Positions 8,380-16,323 of a stretch of DNA of 40,370 bases are shown here, one piece after another (position 1 is the first letter of the stretch; each line of letters begins with the position of its first letter). The notes beneath the pieces were generated by a model, which did no database searches, was not told the origin of the DNA, and worked only from the letters and a program-made list of their open reading frames with translations. Origin of the DNA: CAZUQP01 sp964622455 (GTDB lineage Bacteria > Pseudomonadota > Gammaproteobacteria > DSM-16500); the NCBI GenBank assembly GCA_964622455.1, contig CAZUQP010000025.1:1-40370 (forward strand). The letters are read 5' to 3'. The position numbers were made by a program, and so were the translations under genes.

Positions 8380-8700
8380 CTAAAACCAGTGGAACCCATG
8401 AGCCATCACAGCAAGCATGCTGGCTGTTGAAGAGATAATGAATCCTAGTAACCATAGAAAATTAGACCAAAGGCGATTGTTGATCGTATCAAATTTCCTA
8501 TCCATTATTTCAAATTTCTTATCCATCATTTCAAACTTTTTATCTACCAGTTCAAATTTTCTATCTACCATTTCAAACTTTCTATCAATGGCATCAAATC
8601 GTTGATCAATTTTATCAAAGCGTTTGTCAATACGTTCTAATGTTTCATGAATATGACTGATAGTCGTTTCTAAAACAGCGAGTCTTGCATCTTGAGTCAT
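8380..8700 (-). CDS. Heptad-repeat coiled-coil protein with C-terminal membrane anchor
   Basis: A 106-residue protein of unknown function. Residues about 10-75 form a strikingly regular run of seven-residue units of the type D-x-K-F-E-x-x or D-x-R-F-D-x-x, predicting a long parallel coiled coil. Residues about 83-102 (WLLGFIISSTASMLAVMAH) form one membrane-spanning helix, giving a tail-anchored shape with the coil in the cytoplasm. The ATG at 8700 has GAGGAC upstream and is preferred over 8727. The gene converges on rsmE with an 11-base gap. It resembles small coiled-coil proteins of the DUF1640/hemolysin XhlA-like sort only in general shape; no specific function is claimed. Confidence 0.6.
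   Translation of the reverse strand: MTQDARLAVLETTISHIHETLERIDKRFDKIDQRFDAIDRKFEMVDRKFELVDKKFEMMDKKFEIMDRKFDTINNRLWSNFLWLLGFIISSTASMLAVMAHGFHWF
8489..8635 (-). repeat. Seven tandem 21-bp units coding for coiled-coil heptads
   Basis: On the plus strand seven consecutive units of exactly 21 bp each begin with TCAAA, at 8489, 8510, 8531, 8552, 8573, 8594 and 8615. Each encodes one heptad on the minus strand. The first five units (the C-terminal part of the coil) are most alike, while units six and seven have diverged. The 21-bp period keeps the frame whatever the copy number. Confidence 0.85.
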
Positions 8701-8783
8701 AGAGTCCTCATTTTTTCTAATTCTCATTATATTCCTTACTTGTTCATTAAAATAGTCAGTTATTTTTGAAAATAGAGGAAAGG

Positions 8784-8873
8784 ATGATGGACGGAGTATG
8801 GGATTTTCTGAGAGATGCTTCTAGGGAGTTAATATTAAGGGTTATATTACCAAAAGCAAGACAAATTTTCTAA
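8784..8873 (+). CDS. Possible small amphipathic peptide (29 residues)
   Basis: A short open frame starting with two ATG codons, preceded by GAGG in AGAGGAAAGG five bases upstream. The peptide begins MMDGVWDFLRDASRE and continues with alternating hydrophobic and charged residues to a C-terminal Phe, a pattern that would make one amphipathic helix. There is no recognised family and no clear promoter. It occupies the otherwise empty gap between the coiled-coil gene and the TraR-like gene. It may be chance; the ribosome site and composition are the only support. Confidence 0.25.
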   Translation: MMDGVWDFLRDASRELILRVILPKARQIF

Positions 8874-8917
8874 AAAAATGCATTTCAAGTACAATTTTTA
8901 TTGTTCATAATAACATT

Positions 8918-8945
8918 TTGACATTCGAAAAGTTTTCCCTATAAT
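8918..8945 (+). promoter_or_regulatory. Strong sigma-70 type promoter of the TraR-like/fis genes
   Basis: A perfect TTGACA at 8918-8923 and a perfect TATAAT at 8940-8945 are separated by 16 bp. The expected start of transcription is around 8951-8953, about 22 bases before the TraR-like start codon. No other element this close to consensus was noticed in the window. Fis follows after a short gap and is probably served by the same promoter. Confidence 0.8.
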
Positions 8946-8973
8946 CGTCAGTCCTTTTGATGAGGTGTATACT

Positions 8974-9189
8974 ATGGCTGATGAAGCTGATATGGCAAAT
9001 GATTTGATTGCAAGTGAAGTGTCAAGCGCGTTAAATAGATTGCGTCTTACGACGTCTGGCAAAATGGGGCCTAAGAATTGCGCATTGTGCGAAGAAGCAA
9101 TTCCGCTGGTACGCCGTCAACTGGGATTTAAGTTTTGCATAGAATGTGCAGTAGAAACAGAACGCCGAAAATTGCTTTTTGTAGATTAA
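8974..9189 (+). CDS. TraR/DksA-like zinc-finger transcription regulator
   Basis: A 71-residue protein of the TraR/DksA family. The C-terminal zinc finger is CALC...CIEC with 15 residues between the pairs, and the N-terminus MADEADMAN closely resembles the DEADEA start of F-plasmid TraR, which carries the Asp/Asp/Ala residues that reach the RNA polymerase active site. By family knowledge it would bind the secondary channel of RNA polymerase and alter initiation at rRNA and amino-acid promoters without needing ppGpp. The ATG at 8974 is eight bases after GAGG; a GTG at 8965 overlaps that site and is rejected. fis starts 26 bases downstream. Chromosomal rather than plasmid function is inferred from the neighbours. 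Confidence 0.8.
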   Translation: MADEADMANDLIASEVSSALNRLRLTTSGKMGPKNCALCEEAIPLVRRQLGFKFCIECAVETERRKLLFVD

Positions 9190-9215
9190 CCATTTTTTAT
9201 TAAGGATAAAGTCCC

Positions 9216-9482
9216 ATGGATGATAATAAAGTCAACCCCTATACCGATCCACTCGTTGTTTCATTGCGTGAAAATGTCACTGAAGTGATGCAACACTACT
9301 TTGCTAATTTAAAAGGCGAGGAACCGCGTCATGTATATGATTTTTTTCTAGATGAAATCGAGGAACCGCTTTTATCGGTGGTTATGAAACACACCCGAAA
9401 TAATCAATCGGAAGTAGCGCGTATTTTGGGGCTCTCACGCGGAACATTGCGTGCTAAGTTGAAAAAATTTGGTATGCTGTGA
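9216..9482 (+). CDS. fis: DNA-binding protein Fis
   Basis: An 88-residue Fis protein, the nucleoid-associated factor that bends DNA and activates rRNA and tRNA promoters in fast growth. The C-terminal helix-turn-helix is clear: NNQSEVARILGLSRGTLRAKLKK at residues about 62-84, which is the classic Fis recognition unit, after the dimerisation helices (PLLSVVMKHT). AGGA lies upstream of the ATG. In enterobacteria fis follows dusB; here it follows a TraR-like gene instead and has no promoter of its own that I can see in the 26-base gap. Confidence 0.92.
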   Translation: MDDNKVNPYTDPLVVSLRENVTEVMQHYFANLKGEEPRHVYDFFLDEIEEPLLSVVMKHTRNNQSEVARILGLSRGTLRAKLKKFGML

Positions 9483-9551
9483 TATCACACATTGCTGGTC
9501 TCACTTCTTTTTTCTTGTTACCATTGACGAGGCAGAAGATACGGACTCTCT

Positions 9552-10850
9552 ATGTTAAATGGCGATGATTATCAGAAAGTCATTCACGAATTATCTGAGC
9601 GGATTGTTGCGTGCCAAAAGCCAATTCGTGTCTTAGACGCCATTAAGTGGGATGCGGAAGTTCAAGAATATTTTTTTAAGCACAAATGCAAAAAATTACC
9701 AAACGTTGATACGGATTATTATTTACGGAAAAATCCACTGCAATTCGACCCGCGGCAAAAAATTGACGAATTCCATGAAATAGAACGCAATATTCGACGC
9801 AAACTGGGTCAATATAGCGGCGTTGGCAGTATTATGCAGCGTATGTGCCGTGAATACTGCCGGGTAGTCGGGATGTTGATGGAGCGTGGCACCCCTCGGT
9901 TCACTGAAATTTCGCAAGAATTATACGGCAGTTCAGAAGATGCTTTTCATATCGGGGCGCCCACGTTAAAAGATTTAGCGACTTTAGTGACAAACACGCT
10001 GGATAACATTAAAGATCGTGTAGCAACAGAAGCGGATCAAAAAACATTTACCAGTGAAGAAACGGTCGCTATTTTAAGCGAACGGTTATCAAACTATTTT
10101 GCTAATACCAACGGAGGTCGCGGGCCGCGAGTTGAATTAAGCGATGGTATTTTAGCGGATGCAGCAGCTGGTGCTGAACGAATTAAAATTCATAAAGGCT
10201 ATATGTTTAGCGAACGCGAAATTCGGATTTTTGAAATTCATGAGGGCTGGGTGCATTTAGGCACTACTTTAAATGGGTTGGCGCAACCAGTCTGTACTTT
10301 TTTAAGTAAAGGGCCGCCTTCATCAACGATTACTCAAGAAGGGTTGGCAATTATTACAGAAGTATTTACTTTTTCTTCTTATCCCGGCCGATTAAAACGA
10401 TTGACCAATCGCATTACCGCCGTCAACATGGCAGAAGAAGGGGCTAATTTTTTAGATGTTTATCATTTTTATCGTGAACAAGGACTGGAAGAAATAGATA
10501 GTTATCATTCAACGACGCGTGTTTTTCGCGGCAGCACTGCAGATAGCGGGCCTTTTACCAAAGATTTGTCATACAGCAAAGGATTTATTTTAATTTATAA
10601 TTATGTACGGTTAGCAGTTCAACGCGGATTAATTTCTAACATTCCGCTGCTTTTTATGGGTAAAACGACTTTAGAAGATATTCATATTTTGGCTGATTTA
10701 ATCGAAGAGAAAATTGTCGTGCCGCCGCTTTATATTCCTCCGCAATTTAAAGACATTGCAGCGCTCTCTGCTTGGATGTGTTATTCCCTGTTTTTAAACA
10801 AATTAGATTTACAACGCTTGGCAACGGATTTTAAAGCGATTTTGTTATAA
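9552..10850 (+). CDS. QEGLA-motif protein, putative metallocarboxypeptidase (DUF1704 / MATCAP-like)
   Basis: A 432-residue protein of the DUF1704 family, often named flavohemoglobin expression-modulating QEGLA protein. It has the two diagnostic motifs: HEGWVHLGTTLNG near residue 230, an HExxxH zinc-binding arrangement, and TQEGLAIITE near 255, whose Glu would complete the metal site. Eukaryotic relatives in this superfamily (MATCAP) remove the C-terminal tyrosine of tubulin with an HExxxH site, so a zinc carboxypeptidase activity is plausible here; the bacterial substrate is unknown. It lies 69 bases downstream of fis on the same strand. No signal peptide is seen, so it should be cytoplasmic. 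Confidence 0.8.
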   Translation: MLNGDDYQKVIHELSERIVACQKPIRVLDAIKWDAEVQEYFFKHKCKKLPNVDTDYYLRKNPLQFDPRQKIDEFHEIERNIRRKLGQYSGVGSIMQRMCREYCRVVGMLMERGTPRFTEISQELYGSSEDAFHIGAPTLKDLATLVTNTLDNIKDRVATEADQKTFTSEETVAILSERLSNYFANTNGGRGPRVELSDGILADAAAGAERIKIHKGYMFSEREIRIFEIHEGWVHLGTTLNGLAQPVCTFLSKGPPSSTITQEGLAIITEVFTFSSYPGRLKRLTNRITAVNMAEEGANFLDVYHFYREQGLEEIDSYHSTTRVFRGSTADSGPFTKDLSYSKGFILIYNYVRLAVQRGLISNIPLLFMGKTTLEDIHILADLIEEKIVVPPLYIPPQFKDIAALSAWMCYSLFLNKLDLQRLATDFKAILL

Positions 10851-10896
10851 ATATACATTTTTATTGGCAAGCAGTTTCTAGGGTCTGTGTAATTGG

Positions 10897-11706
10897 CTAT
10901 TTATTTTTTCTTCCCACATCCGTACTTTCAAAAATTTTGTCTGCTGATTTTGCAACAAATCCCGAATAAAGTTTTCCATTCGGCTGCGCATAACGTTTAG
11001 CAAACTCATAATAACATGAAGGAATATTGTAAGTTCCTTCAATAAATTTTACGGACACTTCTTCAGCCATTGTGCTTGATTGTTCGAGATAATCTTGAGG
11101 CGTCCCTTTCACGAGCCCACCAGATGTGTTTAATGTAAATTGATTTTTTATTAAAAAAGAATTGAGTTCGTTAATTTCTTTAAGAGTATGAAATTGATTA
11201 ATGTTAACTGTAAAATGGTTAGCGCAAAATCCAAAAGCATACATCCATGCTGCGTATTCAGATTCTGTCAATAATTTTTTGTAAAGAGTGTAACTTAACG
11301 GCTGCCAAAAAGTGCCCGCTGTTAGAAATTCTTCTGAATATAAAGCGTCCGCAGGGATTTGTTGGATGCAGGCGTTCACTGTTGCCTGCAATTCAAGACT
11401 AAATTGTTCAGTCAATAATTCGCTGATAAAAACTTTGGGAGCAAGAGGGTCTTCATGTTCATAATGTTTAGCAAATAATTTTTTGATAGGGAAATCATAT
11501 TTTTCTTTCTCTTCATAACCATAGGCAATAAAAAATCTAGCTAATTGATCAATATTGATTTTAGGATGATTAAAGGTGCGAAATGCAATATGATCATTTT
11601 GAATTGTTTCACCTTCTTTCGTCAATAAATGGTGGACTTTTTCAGCGTGCGGATTGCGTTTTATATAATCTTCCCAGAGAGTGGAAAACAATGTTTGATA
11701 ACTCAT
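10897..11706 (-). CDS. Short DUF1338 protein, 2-oxoadipate dioxygenase/decarboxylase-like
   Basis: A 269-residue DUF1338 protein. In Pseudomonas putida the family member HglS is an Fe(II) enzyme that converts 2-oxoadipate to D-2-hydroxyglutarate with loss of CO2. Candidate metal ligands are His39 (NDHIAFRTF), His164 (NHFTVN) and Glu234 (CYYEFAKR); Arg43, four residues after the first His, matches the substrate-binding Arg spacing of HglS. It is much shorter than HglS (over 450 residues), so C-terminal parts are missing or the family branch is compact. The start overlaps the stop of the upstream dehydrogenase by one base (TGATG) and has AAGGAG, so the genes are coupled. Last gene of the lysine operon. 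Confidence 0.8.
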   Translation of the reverse strand: MSYQTLFSTLWEDYIKRNPHAEKVHHLLTKEGETIQNDHIAFRTFNHPKINIDQLARFFIAYGYEEKEKYDFPIKKLFAKHYEHEDPLAPKVFISELLTEQFSLELQATVNACIQQIPADALYSEEFLTAGTFWQPLSYTLYKKLLTESEYAAWMYAFGFCANHFTVNINQFHTLKEINELNSFLIKNQFTLNTSGGLVKGTPQDYLEQSSTMAEEVSVKFIEGTYNIPSCYYEFAKRYAQPNGKLYSGFVAKSADKIFESTDVGRKNK

Positions 11707-14618
11707 CAGCGCTCCTTATTTATTTTAGATAATAATATTTCTAATGGATGTAATAAAGTAATTTTACCGAAACGTTTTGCCTGTGTTCGGCAGGAATAAC
11801 CCGTTGCTAATACATGTGTCCCGTATTTGTTGATTAAAGACCGCCAATCCATTTGAAAGAGTTGATAAGAATTGTCTCGATTTTCTATTTCATGTCCATA
11901 AGCGCCTGCCATGCCGCAACAACCCACGCTAACAGAAATTAACTGTAATCCCATCGCACTAAAAATAGTTTGCCATTGTTGATCAGTTTCAACAAGAGTC
12001 GTTTTTTCTGTGCAATGGCTCAATAAATAATAGGTTTCGGGAGAATTTATTTTGGGTAATTTATCAAGATGTTTTTGTAAAAATTCTTGCGGTAGTTGAA
12101 TGGTAAAGCCCATATTTTTTCGGCCGATGATTTTTTGATATTCATCGCGATAAGTGAGCGTTATGCTAGGCTCAATACCAATTAGCGGCGCATTTAGTGC
12201 CGCTAATTTTTTTAAGTAATCCATATTTTTTTGTGCTAATCGGGAAAAATGATCAAGAAATCCGGTGAGTTGCAATGGTTTGCCATTTTTAAAAAAAGGC
12301 GCGACATGCACTGAAAATCCGATGGATTCAAAAAAATCACAAAAACTTCGCATCACTTTTTCATGATAGAATGAGGTGAATGCATCTTGGATTAAAATAA
12401 TGGAATGAGCTGTTAGCGTCTTTTTAGGTAATAAATATTTTTTTTCGTCCCGCCAAGGTTCAATGCGTGGAAGATCAGTTATTTTTAATAAATTATTACA
12501 AATAAAGCGCATGATATGATTTTGAAAAAGAGCATTTGAAATAGAAGGGTATTTCGCCTGCCATTTAGCAATCGTTTCTGTATGTGCAATGACATAATCA
12601 CGTAATTTTCGCCGATAACGTGAATAATAAACATTTAAAAATTTTGATTTTATGTCGGGGATATCTACATTTAACGGGCATTGATTGACGCATGCTTTGC
12701 AACTGAGGCACCCGCTCATCGCAGAAAAAACTTCATGAGAAAAATCAGCATTTTTTTTCGAACGAAATAATTTAACAATATTAAAAGTTCTCGGTAAATT
12801 CTCCACTACATCATTTTTTTTTGAGAGTTGTCGTAACCATTCGCGCATGATGCTTGCTCTGCCTTTAGGCGAATGAATACGATCATGAGTTACTTTAAAG
12901 GAGGGGCACATCACATCATTCGTTGCAAAATTAAAACATGCGCCATTACCATTGCAGGCCAATGCAGATGCGTAGCTATTTCCATCATGAACTGAAATTT
13001 CTTTATCCACATGGCCGCGCAGTGAATGAGTGAGTGAAACCAGGTGATTTTTCGTTGGCAGCGGAGTTGCAATCTTTCCGGGATTTAATTGATGATAAGG
13101 ATCAAATAATGTTTTAATTTGTCGTAATGCAAGATAAAGTTCGTCTCCAAAAAAGGCAGGCCCATATTCACTGCGATATCCTTTGCCATGCTCACCCCAT
13201 AGGACGCCGCCATATTTTTTGAGAAGCCCTACCACTTGATCAGACAGTGTATGCATTAATTTTTCATCAGATGATTTTTTCATATCGAGGGCGGGGCGCA
13301 CATGCACGCAGCCTGCATCGAGATGACCATACATGCCGTAGGTTAATTGATGTTCATCAAGAAGTTTTTTGAATTCTCTAATGTAATCAGCTAATTTTTC
13401 GGGCGGCACCGCAGTATCTTCAACAAAGGGGATCGGCCTTCGTGTGCCATCCAGACATTTGCTAATCAGTCCAACGGCGCGTTTTCGTAACTCCCACAAT
13501 AATTTTATTTCCGCATCATTTTTTGCAAGATAGTAACCTGTCGATTTTTCGCTTTCATCAATGTTGTGACAAAGCACTTTAATTTGTTCATTTAAAATAG
13601 TTTCATCATTCCCCACGAATTCCACTAAATTAATCGCGTTTGCACCCTCAATGAAATTTTCAATTTTTAAATGGATATTGTCTTTTTTAGCAATGCTTAG
13701 CAATTTTTCATCCAAGGTTTCAATCACAAGCGGCGTTAGGTCAGAAGTGATTTCTTTGGCGTGCAAAGCATCTTCAAAATGACGATATTTGATGACGACT
13801 AATTTTTTAAACTTAGGTGTTTGAGATAATTTTAATTTACATTCACTGATAATTCCTAAGGTGCCCTCCGACCCTGCCAACAAATAATTTAAATTTAATT
13901 TCCCTTGGTAGGTTTTTGCTAAATTGTAACCGCCTAAGGTGCGGGGTGCTTTAAAAAATTTTTCACGAATGAGTGATTCATTTTTTATTAAAATATCGGT
14001 TAATGCTTTTTGTAAAGTATCCTGAGGATTCGATTGGCTTGATTGGATGATGGTGCCGTTACTTAATACACAGGTTAAATCAATAATATGATCGCTCGTA
14101 CGCCCTATGATTTTGGAACCATTGCCGCAAGCATCAGTATTTACCATGCCGCCGATGGTTGCGCGATTGCTAGGTGAAATTTCAGGTGCAAAATGAACAC
14201 CGTAAGGTAAGAGATATTGATTGAGTTGATCGAGTACAACGCCTGGCTGAACGCGCACCCATTCTTCCGCTAAATTAATTTCAAGAATATGACAAAGATA
14301 TTTAGAGCAATCTATGATGATGCCGCTTGAAAGTGATTGACCATTTGTTCCGGTGCCCCCGCCACGCGGCGAAAATTGAATGCTTTGGAATGATGCTTCC
14401 TGACTCAATTTCATGATAGTCACAATATCTTCTGTGCTGCGTGGAAAAATAACGGCTTCTGGAATGACTTGATAAATGCTGTTATCAGTTGCAACGGAAA
14501 GACGTGCTGCATAATCTGTTCTGATTTCACCGTTAAAATTTAATACATGTAAAGAAGTTAAAAAATCATGATAATTTTTTTTTAAAGTATCTTTTGGCGT
14601 GATGAGAGGCAGCGTCAT
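11706..14618 (-). CDS. YdiJ-like FAD/Fe-S D-2-hydroxyglutarate dehydrogenase
   Basis: A protein of about 970 residues with the YdiJ architecture. An N-terminal PCMH FAD-binding domain has RGGGTGTNGQSL near 90 and TIGGMVNTDACGNG near 160. A FAD-linked oxidase C-terminal domain follows to about 510, then iron-sulfur motifs (CNGNGACFN and CLSCKACVNQCP) and a C-terminal heterodisulfide-reductase-like CCG motif (CCGMAGAYGHE). YdiJ oxidises D-2-hydroxyglutarate to 2-oxoglutarate and passes electrons to the respiratory chain. The ATG at 14618 is chosen over a TTG at 14639; neither has a good ribosome site. It overlaps the DUF1338 gene by one base, linking producer and consumer of D-2-hydroxyglutarate. 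Confidence 0.85.
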   Translation of the reverse strand: MTLPLITPKDTLKKNYHDFLTSLHVLNFNGEIRTDYAARLSVATDNSIYQVIPEAVIFPRSTEDIVTIMKLSQEASFQSIQFSPRGGGTGTNGQSLSSGIIIDCSKYLCHILEINLAEEWVRVQPGVVLDQLNQYLLPYGVHFAPEISPSNRATIGGMVNTDACGNGSKIIGRTSDHIIDLTCVLSNGTIIQSSQSNPQDTLQKALTDILIKNESLIREKFFKAPRTLGGYNLAKTYQGKLNLNYLLAGSEGTLGIISECKLKLSQTPKFKKLVVIKYRHFEDALHAKEITSDLTPLVIETLDEKLLSIAKKDNIHLKIENFIEGANAINLVEFVGNDETILNEQIKVLCHNIDESEKSTGYYLAKNDAEIKLLWELRKRAVGLISKCLDGTRRPIPFVEDTAVPPEKLADYIREFKKLLDEHQLTYGMYGHLDAGCVHVRPALDMKKSSDEKLMHTLSDQVVGLLKKYGGVLWGEHGKGYRSEYGPAFFGDELYLALRQIKTLFDPYHQLNPGKIATPLPTKNHLVSLTHSLRGHVDKEISVHDGNSYASALACNGNGACFNFATNDVMCPSFKVTHDRIHSPKGRASIMREWLRQLSKKNDVVENLPRTFNIVKLFRSKKNADFSHEVFSAMSGCLSCKACVNQCPLNVDIPDIKSKFLNVYYSRYRRKLRDYVIAHTETIAKWQAKYPSISNALFQNHIMRFICNNLLKITDLPRIEPWRDEKKYLLPKKTLTAHSIILIQDAFTSFYHEKVMRSFCDFFESIGFSVHVAPFFKNGKPLQLTGFLDHFSRLAQKNMDYLKKLAALNAPLIGIEPSITLTYRDEYQKIIGRKNMGFTIQLPQEFLQKHLDKLPKINSPETYYLLSHCTEKTTLVETDQQWQTIFSAMGLQLISVSVGCCGMAGAYGHEIENRDNSYQLFQMDWRSLINKYGTHVLATGYSCRTQAKRFGKITLLHPLEILLSKINKER

Positions 14619-14664
14619 AAGGAAGATACTACAGTACAATATTGCAATTTGAAATATCGCTCTA

Positions 14665-14784
14665 TTTGTATGCGACCATTTTTTCTTGCAAGTTTTATAA
14701 AAGTTCGTTCACGTTCTATAAAACATCAGTAGCAGCGAAATAGTAAAAAGAAAATACTTGCAAGAAAAAATGGCCACGTACAAA
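14665..14784 (-). repeat. Long inverted repeat inside the lysine operon
   Basis: Two arms of 29 bases, 14665-14693 and 14756-14784, flank a 62-base loop. The inner 18 bases are perfectly complementary (ACTTGCAAGAAAAAATGG in the right arm). In the outer 11 pairs there are three mismatches at DNA level; in the minus-strand transcript two of these become G-U pairs and only one stays unpaired. It fills the gap between the aldehyde dehydrogenase and YdiJ-like genes. A smaller inverted pair, GTTTTATA and TATAAAAC, lies in the loop at 14692-14699 and 14717-14724. It may be an mRNA stability or processing hairpin, or the remnant of a small mobile repeat. Confidence 0.75.
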
Positions 14785-14799
14785 GTGTAGTTTATTATT

Positions 14800-16323
14800 T
14801 TACAACTCAAACTTAATCCCTTGTGCCAATGGCAATGCATCGCTCCAATTAATGGTATTGGTCTGACGGCGCATATACGCTTTCCAAGCATCGGAACCCG
14901 CTTCACGCCCACCGCCTGTATCTTTTTCACCGCCAAAAGCGCCGCCAATTTCAGCACCTGATGTGCCGATATTAATATTAGCAATTCCGCAATCACTGCC
15001 GCGCCCAGATAAAAAATTTTCTGCGTGTTTTAGATTTTTTGTAAATAATGCAGAGGATAAACCATGTTGTGAATGATTTTGCATTTGAATTGCTTCATCC
15101 ATGGTTTTATATTTCATGAGATATAAAATCGGTGCAAAAGTTTCGTGCTGCACAATGTCCCATTCGTTTTTAGCTTCAACTAAAGTGGGCTCGACAAAAA
15201 AGCCGGGACGATCAATCACTTTTCCACCCGCTAACATTTTCCCGCCGGCTTTTTTAATTTGGGCAATCGTTTCTTCGTAATGTTTTACCGCTGTTTGATC
15301 AATTAAAGGGCCCATGAGATTTTTTTCATCGAGTGGATCGCCAATGGTGATGTTGGCATAGGCCTTCACTAAGGCATCGACTAATTGAGAATAAATATTT
15401 TCTTGCACGAACAACCGACGCGTGGTCGTGCAGCGTTGGCCTGCTGTTCCTATCGCACCAAATAAAATGGCAGGCACTGCCAATTTTAAATCAGCGGTTT
15501 CATCGACAATAATGGCATTGTTCCCACTTAATTCGAGCAATACTTTACCTAAACGTTTGGCAACCGTTTGATTGATTTCTCGGCCAATAGCAGTTGATCC
15601 GGTAAATGAAATGAGTGGAATACGTTTGTCATCGATGAATTCTTCCGCTAAATCATTATTGTTCGTAATAAACAAGGAAAATATCCCGCGCAAATTATTT
15701 TTTTGCATGACATCATTACAAATATGCTGCACGGCAATAGCAGAAAGCGGTGTTTTGGGGGAAGGTTTCCAGACCACAGTATTTCCACAAATGGCGGCCA
15801 AAAATGCATTCCACGCCCAAACCGCAACAGGAAAATTAAAAGCAGAAATAACACCGACGACACCCAGCGGATGCCATTGTTCATACATGCGGTGCAAAGG
15901 CCTCTCAGAATGCATGGTTTGACCATACAGCATACGCGATTGGCCGACAGTTAAATCAGCCATGTCTATCATTTCTTGAACTTCACCCAATCCTTCTTGT
16001 TTAGATTTTCCCATTTCTAAGGAAACTAAACTGCCGAGCGCATCTTTTTGTTTTCGTAATGCATCGCCTAATTGACGAATGATTTCTCCACGTTTGGGTG
16101 CGGGCATCATACGCCATTCAAGAAAAGCTTTTTCTGAAGTGTTAATCACTTTCTCGTAATCCGCATGCGACGCATTATAAACACTGGCTATTGCCTTACC
16201 ATCAGATGGATTATAAGAAATAATTTCATTTTCATCGGTTGTTTTTGCCCACCAAGAAACATCTGTACTGGTACCGGCATTTTTATCGGTTAAGTTGAGC
16301 GCCTTTAAAAGAGAATTATGCAT
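14800..16323 (-). CDS. ALDH7-type alpha-aminoadipate semialdehyde dehydrogenase
   Basis: A 507-residue NAD(P)-dependent aldehyde dehydrogenase of the antiquitin (ALDH7) class. Family signatures include EMGKSKQEGLGEVQE near residue 105, the FTGST cofactor motif, LELSGNN, the catalytic cysteine in GQRCTTTRR near 305, and the C-terminal SGAEIGGAFGGEKDTGGG. ALDH7 enzymes oxidise alpha-aminoadipate semialdehyde (in equilibrium with piperideine-6-carboxylate) to 2-aminoadipate in lysine breakdown. The ATG at 16323 overlaps the end of the upstream dehydrogenase gene by eight bases (ATGCATAA); a TTG at 16335 is possible. The upstream enzyme would make its substrate. Confidence 0.9.
   Translation of the reverse strand: MHNSLLKALNLTDKNAGTSTDVSWWAKTTDENEIISYNPSDGKAIASVYNASHADYEKVINTSEKAFLEWRMMPAPKRGEIIRQLGDALRKQKDALGSLVSLEMGKSKQEGLGEVQEMIDMADLTVGQSRMLYGQTMHSERPLHRMYEQWHPLGVVGVISAFNFPVAVWAWNAFLAAICGNTVVWKPSPKTPLSAIAVQHICNDVMQKNNLRGIFSLFITNNNDLAEEFIDDKRIPLISFTGSTAIGREINQTVAKRLGKVLLELSGNNAIIVDETADLKLAVPAILFGAIGTAGQRCTTTRRLFVQENIYSQLVDALVKAYANITIGDPLDEKNLMGPLIDQTAVKHYEETIAQIKKAGGKMLAGGKVIDRPGFFVEPTLVEAKNEWDIVQHETFAPILYLMKYKTMDEAIQMQNHSQHGLSSALFTKNLKHAENFLSGRGSDCGIANINIGTSGAEIGGAFGGEKDTGGGREAGSDAWKAYMRRQTNTINWSDALPLAQGIKFEL

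Noticed and set aside
8417..8605. Plus-strand repetitive frame rich in Asn-Phe-Leu-Ser
   Set aside because: Shadow of the 21-bp repeats of the minus-strand coiled-coil gene.
8489..8635. CRISPR-like array from the regular TCAAA spacing
   Set aside because: Units are contiguous 21-mers without spacers and encode protein heptads.
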